Below, one piece after another: positions 42,128-49,844 of a stretch of 64,000 nucleotides of DNA; the first letter of the stretch is position 1, and the number at the start of each line of letters is the position of its first letter. Source of the stretch: Bacteroidota bacterium (GTDB lineage Bacteria; Bacteroidota; Bacteroidia; Bacteroidales; CAIXZF01); contig JAKLIX010000019.1 of assembly GCA_022709385.1 (NCBI GenBank), positions 1 to 64,000 of the forward strand. Direction: 5' to 3'. A model generated the notes under the pieces. The model worked only from the letters and a program-made list of their open reading frames with translations, ran no database searches and was not told the DNA's origin. Position numbers and translations under genes: made by a program.

Positions 42128-42787
42128 TTAATAATTAAGACAGGAGACTGCAATTTTTAATTGCCTGAGAAATTCAGTCCGGCTGATTTTTTCTGCGCCC
42201 AGTCGTTCGAGATGTGCTGTATAGAGCTGGCAATCGATGAAATGCCATTTTTCGGTCAGGGCGTGACTGACCAGGGCTGCAAGGGCCACTTTGGATGCGT
42301 CCGTTTGCAGGGAGAACATGGACTCGCCGCAGAAGGCTGCAGGCAGGCAAACCCCGTAGAGGCCTCCTGCCAGGCTGTCGCCTGCCCAGCACTCCACGCT
42401 CATTGCATGACCATCCTGCTGCAGGCGGCAGTATGCCTCTTTCATATCAGGCGTGATCCAGGTCCCGGCCTGGTCTTTCCTGGGAACAGCTGCACAATGG
42501 TCGATCACACTTTCAAAGGCCTGGTTGAAAGTGACTCTGAATTTCCCGCTCCGCAGGCGCTGGCTGAGGCTTTTACTGATCCTGAATCGCTCCGGGTAAA
42601 GGATCATGCGGGGGTCGGGCGACCACCACAGGATGGGATCACCCGGGTTGAACCAGGGAAAAATACCCCGGCGGTATGCTTGAAGGAGCCGGTCCGGGTG
42701 AAGATCCCCTCCCACGGCAACCAGGCCGTCCTCATCCGCGAGTACGGGATCGGGGAACACATGCCTTGCTGTCAGTTCAAAGATCAT
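42128..42787 (-). CDS. aat: Leucyl/phenylalanyl-tRNA--protein transferase
   Basis: This 219-residue Aat adds Leu or Phe from aminoacyl-tRNA to proteins with N-terminal Arg or Lys, marking them for ClpS/ClpAP under the N-end rule. Family motifs are all present: GLVAVGGDL, LLQAYRRGIFPWF, LWWSPDPRMIL, TWITPDMKEAY, GGLYGVCLPAAFCGESMF and FIDCQLYTAHLERLGA. It is cytoplasmic and of normal length. It follows udk by 26 bp on the same strand and is probably co-transcribed with it. Confidence 0.96.
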   Translation of the reverse strand: MIFELTARHVFPDPVLADEDGLVAVGGDLHPDRLLQAYRRGIFPWFNPGDPILWWSPDPRMILYPERFRISKSLSQRLRSGKFRVTFNQAFESVIDHCAAVPRKDQAGTWITPDMKEAYCRLQQDGHAMSVECWAGDSLAGGLYGVCLPAAFCGESMFSLQTDASKVALAALVSHALTEKWHFIDCQLYTAHLERLGAEKISRTEFLRQLKIAVSCLNY

Positions 42788-42813
42788 GGGAAGGAACAGC
42801 TTGACCGGGCAAT

Positions 42814-43446
42814 TCAGGAAGGTTTTCCCTGTTCCTCACGGCTGAGATTCAACATGATACGCGACGACAGTATGTCGATCGCCACCTGGTTGGCTCCTCC
42901 CTGCGGAACGATGATATCGGCATAACGCTTGGTGGGTTCGATAAACTGCAGGTGCATGGGTTTCACGTAGGTTTCGTAGTGGGTGAGCACCTGGTTGTAG
43001 CTCCTTCCTCTCTCAAGAATATCTCTCCGGATGATGCGGATCAGCCTGTCGTCGGGATCTGCATCCACAAATGCCTTGATATCCATATGCCTTCTCACCC
43101 TGGGATTGGAAAAGATCAAAATGCCCTCTACGATGATGACCTGGGTGGGTTTCACCGGAATGCTCTCGCCGGCCCGGGCGCAGGTGAGGTAGGAGTATAT
43201 CGGCATTTCCACGGCAAATCCCTTCCTGAGCATGGACAGGTGTTTGTCGAGCAGGGTGAACTCTATGGAAGAAGGATGGTCGAAATTGATCCTGGCCCTT
43301 TCTTCCTGGGTGAGATGCCCGTTATCCTTATAATAGGCATCCTGGGGAATCACGGTTACCGAACCCTGAGGCAGTCCCTTGATGATCTTTTGTACCACTG
43401 TGGATTTTCCCGAACCGGATCCCCCGGCAATTCCGATGATGAGCAT
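42814..43446 (-). CDS. udk: Uridine kinase
   Basis: The start at 43446 (MLIIGIAGGSGSGKST) is taken because a -7 promoter lies only 23 bp upstream; a longer frame would begin upstream of the promoter. The 210-residue kinase has P-loop GGSGSGKST (8-16), the INFDHPSSI segment, and RIIRRDILERGRS with the lid arginines. It phosphorylates uridine and cytidine in pyrimidine salvage. It is transcribed divergently from the PpiD-like gene, sharing about 100 bp of regulatory DNA. Confidence 0.95.
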   Translation of the reverse strand: MLIIGIAGGSGSGKSTVVQKIIKGLPQGSVTVIPQDAYYKDNGHLTQEERARINFDHPSSIEFTLLDKHLSMLRKGFAVEMPIYSYLTCARAGESIPVKPTQVIIVEGILIFSNPRVRRHMDIKAFVDADPDDRLIRIIRRDILERGRSYNQVLTHYETYVKPMHLQFIEPTKRYADIIVPQGGANQVAIDILSSRIMLNLSREEQGKPS

Positions 43447-43468
43447 GGCAGCAGATAATAGTTTTGAA

Positions 43469-43476
43469 CAAAGGTA
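43469..43476 (-). promoter_or_regulatory. -7 promoter element of udk-aat
   Basis: Read on the minus strand the sequence is TACCTTTG, 22 bp before the udk ATG. The predicted 5' leader is about 15 nt. Confidence 0.65.
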
Positions 43477-43480
43477 GGTA

Positions 43481-43512
43481 TTTGTTAATATCGAAAAAAG
43501 CATGTAGCTTTG
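43481..43512 (+). promoter_or_regulatory. Promoter of the PpiD-like gene
   Basis: TTTG (43481-43484), a 20-bp spacer and TAGCTTTG (43505-43512) fit the Bacteroidota promoter. It is back to back with the udk promoter. Confidence 0.7.
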
Positions 43513-43551
43513 CAGCCTTTTTGAGAAAAACGATTAAAATCCGCATAAGAT

Positions 43552-45675
43552 ATGGCGATCATTGGTAAAATCCGCAAACGTTCGGGACTGCTCATCATCA
43601 TTGTCGGTGTCGCACTGGCTGCATTCGTACTGGGTGATTTCCTCCAGCCGAGAAACAAGGCAACGAGGATCAATAACATTGGTGAAGTCGCCGGTGAGAA
43701 TATCAGCTACCTGGAGTTTGCCCAGAAGGTAGAGGAACAGATAGAAAACATCAAACAAAGATCCGAGAAAGACAAAATCACCAGCGAGGAAGCTTTCCAG
43801 GCCAGGCAGATGACCTGGACGCAGATGGTCAGGGATCTGGTGATGAACAAAGAGTACGACAGGCTTGGTGTTACCGTTTCCAAGGATGAACTTTTCGACC
43901 TGGTACAGGGCAAGAATCCACACCAGTATATCCTTCAGTACTTCAAGGATCCCAACACCAATCAGTATAACCCGCAACTGGTGATCAATTTCCTGAAACA
44001 ACTCGACCAGGTTGAGCCGGAACAAAAGAAAAACTGGCTGATCCTGGAGAAGGCCATCAAGGATGACAGGCTGCAGAACAAGTTCAACACCCTGATCAGC
44101 AAGGCATATTACCTTCCGAAGGTTTTTGCCGAGATGGATTACCAGGACAAAAACCGCAAATATCATGTCAAGGTGGTAGCCAGCCGTTACCAGGCCATTG
44201 ATGATAAAACCATCAACATTGCCGACGAGGATTGGGTAAAGTACTACGATGAGAATAAATATAAATACATGCAGGACGAAGAAACACGCGATATCGACTA
44301 CGTGACCTTCGACCTGGTGGCATCCGATGCAGACCGCAAGTTTATCGAAGAGGAAGTAACGGCAACCTGGAATGAGTTTCAGAAAGCTCCGGATGTAGCC
44401 GCCTTCGTCAGCGCCTATTCAGACACCCGTTACGACAGCAGCTGGCGCAAGCCGGGTACCCTGCTTCCCAGGATAGATTCCCTTGCATTCAATGCGGCCG
44501 TAGGAACCTTCCTTCCTCCCTTTATGGAAAACAACGCTTTCCATATGGCCAAACTGCAGGATGTCCAGATGCGTCCCGACTCGATGAAGGCCAGCCACAT
44601 CCTGGTTTCCTTCCAGGGTTCCGCCGTGAATGATCCAAACGTGAAACGCAACAAGGATGCGGCCAGGCTGCTTGCCGACTCCGTGCTCAATGCCGTGAAG
44701 AAGGATCCCAACCTGTTCGTTTCCCTTGCTGCCAAATACAGCGACGACGGCAGTAACAAGACCAAGGGCGGAAGCCTCGACTGGTTTGTCGACGGCGCCA
44801 TGGTGTATCCGTTCAATAAAGCCGTCCTCGATGGCAAAGTGGGTGATATCACCCTGGTGGAAACTGTTTTTGGATTCCATATCATCAGGGTAGACGGAAA
44901 AACCCTTCCCATCAGAAAGGCGCGAGTTGCCGTAGTTGACCGTAAGATTGAACCCGGTTCCCAGACCATCCGCGACATCTATAACCAGGCCAGCGAATTC
45001 GCCGGTGAAAACACCACCCTGGATGCCTTTCAGAAAGCATGTACCGATAAGGGGTACAACAAACGTTCGGCCGACATGATCAGGGCCATGGAAAGCACCC
45101 TGCCCGGTCTGACCGGCGCCAGGGGTATCATCCAGTGGGCTTTCTTTGAGGAAACGCCCAAGGGAAGTGTCAGCACGGTCTTTGAAATCGAAGGCTCATA
45201 CGTGGTAGCGACCCTGAAGGAAATCCGCCCCAAGGGAATCCCCACGCTCGAACAGATAAAGAAACAGATCGAACCCCTGGTGAAACGTGAGAAAAAAGCC
45301 GAGAAGCTGATAGCCGACTTCAAGAAAGTCAATGCTGCCGACCTGTACGACCTTGCCACCAAACTCAATCTCAAGGTAGATACGGTGCCGGGAGTGATCT
45401 TCTACTCGCCCAACCTGCCCAAGTTTGGTCCGGAACCCAAAGTTGTTGGCACGATTGCAACCATGAAAACCGGCCAGAAGACAGATCCCCTGCAGGGTGA
45501 ACAGGCTGTGTACGTGGTGCAGCTCGACAGCATTGCGGAAGCACCGAAAGTGGAAGACCTGAAGATGTACACCAACCAGGCACAGATGATGTTTGGTAAC
45601 CGAGCACAGCAGGAAGCTTACAAAGCGCTGGAAAAAATGGCCGGACTGGTCGACAACAGGACGCGGTTCTACTAG
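43552..45675 (+). CDS. ppiD: Membrane-anchored periplasmic peptidyl-prolyl isomerase (PpiD/SurA-like)
   Basis: This 707-residue protein has one N-terminal membrane anchor (LLIIIVGVALAAFVLGDFL, ~13-31) and then a SurA_N_3-like chaperone region (~45-240). A parvulin domain follows (~341-450: ASHILVSF, YSDDGSNKTKGGSLDWF, VFGFHIIRV), and a second, degenerate helical/parvulin region extends to the C-terminus. It helps fold secreted and outer-membrane proteins at the inner membrane surface. It is a single-gene unit with its own promoter. An octamer tandem repeat starts 18 bp after the stop. Confidence 0.92.
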   Translation: MAIIGKIRKRSGLLIIIVGVALAAFVLGDFLQPRNKATRINNIGEVAGENISYLEFAQKVEEQIENIKQRSEKDKITSEEAFQARQMTWTQMVRDLVMNKEYDRLGVTVSKDELFDLVQGKNPHQYILQYFKDPNTNQYNPQLVINFLKQLDQVEPEQKKNWLILEKAIKDDRLQNKFNTLISKAYYLPKVFAEMDYQDKNRKYHVKVVASRYQAIDDKTINIADEDWVKYYDENKYKYMQDEETRDIDYVTFDLVASDADRKFIEEEVTATWNEFQKAPDVAAFVSAYSDTRYDSSWRKPGTLLPRIDSLAFNAAVGTFLPPFMENNAFHMAKLQDVQMRPDSMKASHILVSFQGSAVNDPNVKRNKDAARLLADSVLNAVKKDPNLFVSLAAKYSDDGSNKTKGGSLDWFVDGAMVYPFNKAVLDGKVGDITLVETVFGFHIIRVDGKTLPIRKARVAVVDRKIEPGSQTIRDIYNQASEFAGENTTLDAFQKACTDKGYNKRSADMIRAMESTLPGLTGARGIIQWAFFEETPKGSVSTVFEIEGSYVVATLKEIRPKGIPTLEQIKKQIEPLVKREKKAEKLIADFKKVNAADLYDLATKLNLKVDTVPGVIFYSPNLPKFGPEPKVVGTIATMKTGQKTDPLQGEQAVYVVQLDSIAEAPKVEDLKMYTNQAQMMFGNRAQQEAYKALEKMAGLVDNRTRFY

Positions 45676-45692
45676 GAGTTCCTGCCTTCCCG

Positions 45693-45745
45693 CATTCCCG
45701 CATTCTTGCATTCTTGCACTCTTGCATTCTTGCATTCTTGCATTG
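45693..45745 (+). repeat. CATTCTTG octamer tandem repeat
   Basis: About six and a half copies of an 8-bp unit (CATTCTTG with CATTCCCG and CACTCTTG variants) lie directly after the ppiD-like stop. Confidence 0.9.
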
Positions 45746-45775
45746 TAAAACATTAATTTCTTTAAGTAAAGCGGT

Positions 45776-46722
45776 TGGCCGTCATGCTGAGCGGAGTCGA
45801 AGCATCGGTTCGTACTGGGATCAGTTTCCAGATTGGAGACCGGTTTAGTGGTTTATTGGTTTAGAAGTTTAGCCGTCATGCTGACCGTGACAATTCTCTT
45901 TATTTTCAACACATAGGCACATAGAACACATAGATGATTTATCCTATGTGTCCTATGTGGTTCAATTAATTCAAGTTTACAGTATAGGTGTTTATTGGTT
46001 TAGACGTTGAATATTTGAAAGAAGTGAGAAAAATGAAGGTAAAAAAATGAAGTGAAGTCGAAGCATCGGTTCGTGCTGGGATCCGTTTCCAGACTGGAGA
46101 CCGGTTGAGGGGTTTATTGGTTTAGAAGTTTAGTGAAAAGTCTAAGGTCTGGGGTCTAAAGTTTAATAAACCCGGGGTCATGAAAAGTAATAAATAATTT
46201 TTTGCCACTCCGTGCATAACTCTGTGTCCACCGCGGCGGATCCGTGGTTTTAAAGACTCGACGGGGAGAAGCATCGTTTCCTACTGGGATAAGTATTCCA
46301 GCTGGAAGCCGGTTTAGGTGTTTATCGGTTTAGAAGTTTAGCCGTCATGCTGACCGTGACAATTCTCTTTATTTTCAACACATAGGCACATAGAACACAT
46401 AGATGATTTACCCTATGTGTCCTATGTGGTTCAATTAATTCAAGTTTACAGTATAGGTGTTTATTGGTTTAGACGTTGAATATTTGAAAGAAGTGAGAAA
46501 AATGAAGGTAAAAAAATGAAGTGAAGTCGAAGCATCGGTTCGTACTGGGATCAGTTTCCAGATTGGAGACCAGTTGAGGGATTTATTGGTTTAGGAGTTT
46601 AGTGAAAAGTCTAAGGTCTGGGGTCTAAAGTTTAATAAACCCGGGGTCATGAAAAGTAATAAATAATTTTTTGCCACTCCGTGCATAACTCTGTGTAACT
46701 CCGTGGTTTTAAAAGCCCGACG
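45776..46722. repeat. 469-bp tandem duplication containing inverted copies of the 139-bp palindromic repeat
   Basis: The 1.3-kb stretch 45676-47015 holds no supportable gene. A unit of 469 bp is repeated: GCCGTCATGCTGACCGTGAC occurs at 45872 and 46341, and GAAGTGAGAAAAATGAAGG at 46021 and 46490. Each unit carries one reverse-complement copy of the CACATAGG palindrome family seen at 33361-33790, plus modules such as GTCGAAGCATCGG and TTTTTTGCCACTCCGTGC. The copies differ by scattered substitutions and a small insertion near 46230. From 46723 to 47015 only unremarkable sequence is seen. Confidence 0.88.
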
Positions 46723-47015
46723 GAGAGAAGCAACGTTCCGGTTTTTTCATTCTTATCGGAGTCGAAGCACCGTTTCCACCCTGAATCCTCTATAGGATAA
46801 GGTACCGGGGTACCCTGCCACGATTCGATGATCATTGGAAGAATCGCATTGAAAATGAACACTTCCGGCAACCAACGGGATCAAAAACTGTCTTAATGAT
46901 ATACCGCCAGTGACGGGATTTGCGAAAACCGTTCGATCCAGCAGTGGATGTTATCATTACTTCCTGGCAAACCGGCATGCGCAAAGCTGGCGAGAATGAA
47001 TTAAATTGCCTGATC

Positions 47016-48110
47016 ATGAAATATTTTACCGGCTGTTTGCTGCTGTTTGTGGCAGCAGCGGCATCCACCCCGGCCCAGACCGTATCGTTCCATGAGAACT
47101 TTGAAGCACCCTCGCTCGGCGACAGTGTTTATTCAAGCAGTACATCCGGCAATTATGTCTGGACGCAGGATCCCAATTTTCTTGCCTTCGACGGACAACA
47201 TTCGACCTGGCGACAGGTTGTTACGGGGGTCACGGTTTACCTCAACCTTATACCCTTTTCTACCATAGGATTCACCAATATAATGCTGCATTTCTATCAT
47301 ATCTGCAAAGTGGATTTTCTGGATATCGCCACTGTAGAGGTCAGTCACGACGGGATTAACTGGCAGGTGCTGTCCAATCAGCATTATTGCGGCAACGGAG
47401 TCTATGCCGCCAATGGAAACCGGTTTGCCTGCAACAGTTACAGTAACCTCTGGCAGCCCTCAAATCCCTTAGCCATTCCCGGCAATTCATGGTGGAAAAA
47501 GGAATGCTTTACACTTCCCCAGCTTGCAGGGCTCCAGCAAGCCCATATCAGGTTCAAACTTGCGGATGGTGGCCAGCCGGGTCCATCTGGCAACTATGGC
47601 TGGCTGATTGACAAGATTTATACTACCGGTCAATATGCGCTGGAAGGCAGTGTCACATACGACAATGCGTTCGCTACACCCATCGACGGTGCCCAGGTGG
47701 TGCTCACACAAGGCATGACGACCGTGGCTTCAACCCTAACGGATAATACGGGACACTTCCAGTTCCTGAATGTGGCTCCCGGAAACTACATGCTCCTGGC
47801 ACAGAGCGGCAAAGCCTGGGGCGGGGTGAATGCCACGGATGCCCTTGGCATCCTGATGCATTATGTGGGGAATCAGAACCTTACGGGTGTAAGGTATTTG
47901 GCTGCCGACATCAGTGCCGACGGGGTGGTGAACAGCCTGGATGCCCTGATGGCCATCCTGCGTTTTAACGGCATGATCACTGGTTTCAATGTGGGCGACT
48001 GGATTTTTCAGCATCCCGGTTTCAATTACACCGGCACTACCAACGTCATCATTCCCGTAAAGGGCTTGTGTTACGGAGATGTAAACGGCTCCTACATTCC
48101 GCCGCCCTAA
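47016..48110 (+). CDS. Secreted protein with jelly-roll-like N-terminus and dockerin-like C-terminus
   Basis: The start at 47016 gives a signal peptide (MKYFTGCLLLFVAAAASTPAQ); upstream in-frame codons do not. The 364-residue product has a ~190-residue N-terminal part (NFEAPSLGDSVY...GWLIDKIYTTG) typical of secreted MAM/concanavalin-like domains. An SdrB-like fold follows (LEGSVTYDNAFATPIDGAQVV), then a dockerin-like module with WGGVNATDALGILMHYVG, ADISADGVVNSLDALMAILRF and LCYGDVNGSY. It has no T9SS tail and ends YIPPP. The C-terminal half is homologous to residues ~45-200 of the 37415 product. The stop overlaps that of the opposing gene (CTAA). Confidence 0.8.
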   Translation: MKYFTGCLLLFVAAAASTPAQTVSFHENFEAPSLGDSVYSSSTSGNYVWTQDPNFLAFDGQHSTWRQVVTGVTVYLNLIPFSTIGFTNIMLHFYHICKVDFLDIATVEVSHDGINWQVLSNQHYCGNGVYAANGNRFACNSYSNLWQPSNPLAIPGNSWWKKECFTLPQLAGLQQAHIRFKLADGGQPGPSGNYGWLIDKIYTTGQYALEGSVTYDNAFATPIDGAQVVLTQGMTTVASTLTDNTGHFQFLNVAPGNYMLLAQSGKAWGGVNATDALGILMHYVGNQNLTGVRYLAADISADGVVNSLDALMAILRFNGMITGFNVGDWIFQHPGFNYTGTTNVIIPVKGLCYGDVNGSYIPPP

Positions 48111-48859
48111 GCATCCGGAGAGGCTGCCGCATGCACCGCGCCGGCCATTGCCGCGATCAGCCCGGGATCTTCTTCCAGGGCATTCCCCGCCACAATGATG
48201 TCTGCCCCGGCAGTGGCAAGACCTGAAGCGGTTTCCACGCTGCGTATCCCACCGCCCACCGCCAGGGGTATACGTAATTGTGCTTTAACCTCCGAAACCA
48301 TAGCGGCTGATACATGTTCGCGGGCTCCGCTGCCGGCGTCAAGGTAAATCAGCTTCATGCCGAGCATCTGTCCGGCCAGGGCCGTACAGGCCGCAATGCC
48401 GTTCTTGTCGCCGGGTATGGGAAAGCTATTGCTGATATACTGCGCAGTGGTGGTATTGCCGCTTCCGATGAGCATATAGCCCGTGGGAATGACTTCGAGC
48501 CCGCTGTCTCTGAGCAGGGGCGCCGCCTCCACATGCCGCCCAATCAGCAGATCGGGATTGCGCCCGGAAATCAGCGATAATAACAGGATGGCATCGGCAT
48601 GGCGACTGATCTGGCCCGGACTGCCCGGAAAAAGAATGACCGGCAGCCCGGTACCGGCTTTGACTGCCGCAACAAAATCATCCACACGGGTGTGCAGCAG
48701 CAGGCTGCCCCCCACCAGGATGAGATCCGCCCCTCCCCTGTTGCAGGCATCAAGCATGCGGCCCAGCTTCGAGGGCGGATAGCTGTCAGGATCAAGCAAG
48801 ACGGCAAACTGCTTGCTTAGCTTTTCACTCCCTGTCTCAAAGCTTGTCAGAATATTCAT
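48107..48859 (-). CDS. Geranylgeranylglyceryl/heptaprenylglyceryl phosphate synthase family protein
   Basis: The start at 48859 (MNILTSFETG) avoids overlapping metF; a longer frame would run into it. The 250-residue TIM-barrel protein has FAVLLDPD (Mg and glycerol-1-phosphate site), GADLILVGGS, LPVILFPGSPGQIS, YLDAGSGA and IPLAVGGGIRSVE, all hallmarks of GGGPS/PcrB enzymes, which join a prenyl diphosphate to sn-glycerol-1-phosphate. In archaea this makes ether lipids; several Bacteroidota carry a homologue of group II type whose product use is unclear. It lies 31 bp after metF but may be independently expressed. Confidence 0.9.
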   Translation of the reverse strand: MNILTSFETGSEKLSKQFAVLLDPDSYPPSKLGRMLDACNRGGADLILVGGSLLLHTRVDDFVAAVKAGTGLPVILFPGSPGQISRHADAILLLSLISGRNPDLLIGRHVEAAPLLRDSGLEVIPTGYMLIGSGNTTTAQYISNSFPIPGDKNGIAACTALAGQMLGMKLIYLDAGSGAREHVSAAMVSEVKAQLRIPLAVGGGIRSVETASGLATAGADIIVAGNALEEDPGLIAAMAGAVHAAASPDA

Positions 48860-48890
48860 ATATGCCGAAACTGAACGCGTGTCATCAGGA

Positions 48891-49844
48891 TCAAAAAACC
48901 TCCCGGGCGATTTGCCGGATGTTGTCCGACTTCCCCATGGTGAAATAATGAATGATCGGAACTCCAAATGTAATCAATTCCCTGGATTGCTCAATACACC
49001 ATTCCACCCCGGCTTTCCTGACCTCCGCATTGTCCCTGCATTTCATCACTGCCTTTACCAGATCGTCGGGAATGTCGATATGAAAGGTAGTCGGAAGGGT
49101 GGTGAGCTGTGCTTTGGTGGCAATAGGCTTGAGCCCGGGAATGATGGGAACCTTGATGCCGGCATCCCTGCAGGCTTTTACGAAATCGAAGTATTTGCCA
49201 TTATCGAAAAACATCTGGGTGACAATATAATCGGCTCCCGCTTCCACCTTCTGCCGCAGGTATTCCAGGTCGGTCAACAGGTTGGGTGCTTCAAAATGTT
49301 TCTCGGGATAACCGGCAACCCCGACGGAAAAATGTGTGGGCGTGGTGATCTCCAGCTCTTCATCGAGGTAGTTACCCCGGTTCATGTCCATGATCTGTTT
49401 CACAAGATCAATGGCAAAAGCGTGCCCGTTGGGATCAGGAATGAAATATTTATCCGACTTCAGGTTATCTCCTCTGATTACCAGTAGGTTATGTATGTCC
49501 AAAAAATTCAGGTCGATCAGGCCGTTCTCTGTTTCTTCCCTGGAAAATCCTCCGCAGATAATATGAGGAACCACATCCACACCATATTTATATTTAATGG
49601 ATGCGCTGATGCCGACCGTACCCGGCCGTTTTCTCACTTTCCATCTTTCGAGCAATCCTCCCGGACGGGATTTATAGACGATTTCCTCCCTGTGATAGGT
49701 CACATCGATAAAGGCTGGCTTGAACTCCATCAGGGGATCGATGATCCGGTGGATGGAGTCGATGGTCTCTCCCTTGAGGGGTGGCAGGATTTCGAAGGTG
49801 AACAGGGTTTTGCCGGCCCTGTTGATATGATCGGTAACTTTCAT
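48891..49844 (-). CDS. metF: Methylenetetrahydrofolate reductase
   Basis: The ATG at 49844 overlaps the metH stop (ATGA), giving 317 residues. Motifs typical of MetF are [10 protein letters not shown] (active-site Glu), [24 protein letters not shown] and [11 protein letters not shown]. The enzyme reduces 5,10-methylene-THF to 5-methyl-THF, the methyl donor for MetH, so coupling to metH is functional as well as genetic. It is cytoplasmic and uses FAD. No regulatory RNA lies between the two genes because they overlap. Confidence 0.96.
   Translation of the reverse strand: MKVTDHINRAGKTLFTFEILPPLKGETIDSIHRIIDPLMEFKPAFIDVTYHREEIVYKSRPGGLLERWKVRKRPGTVGISASIKYKYGVDVVPHIICGGFSREETENGLIDLNFLDIHNLLVIRGDNLKSDKYFIPDPNGHAFAIDLVKQIMDMNRGNYLDEELEITTPTHFSVGVAGYPEKHFEAPNLLTDLEYLRQKVEAGADYIVTQMFFDNGKYFDFVKACRDAGIKVPIIPGLKPIATKAQLTTLPTTFHIDIPDDLVKAVMKCRDNAEVRKAGVEWCIEQSRELITFGVPIIHYFTMGKSDNIRQIAREVF

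Noticed and set aside
45196..45753. Minus-strand ORFs with MQECKNAR-type repeats
   Set aside because: They arise from the CATTCTTG octamer repeat and antisense of ppiD.
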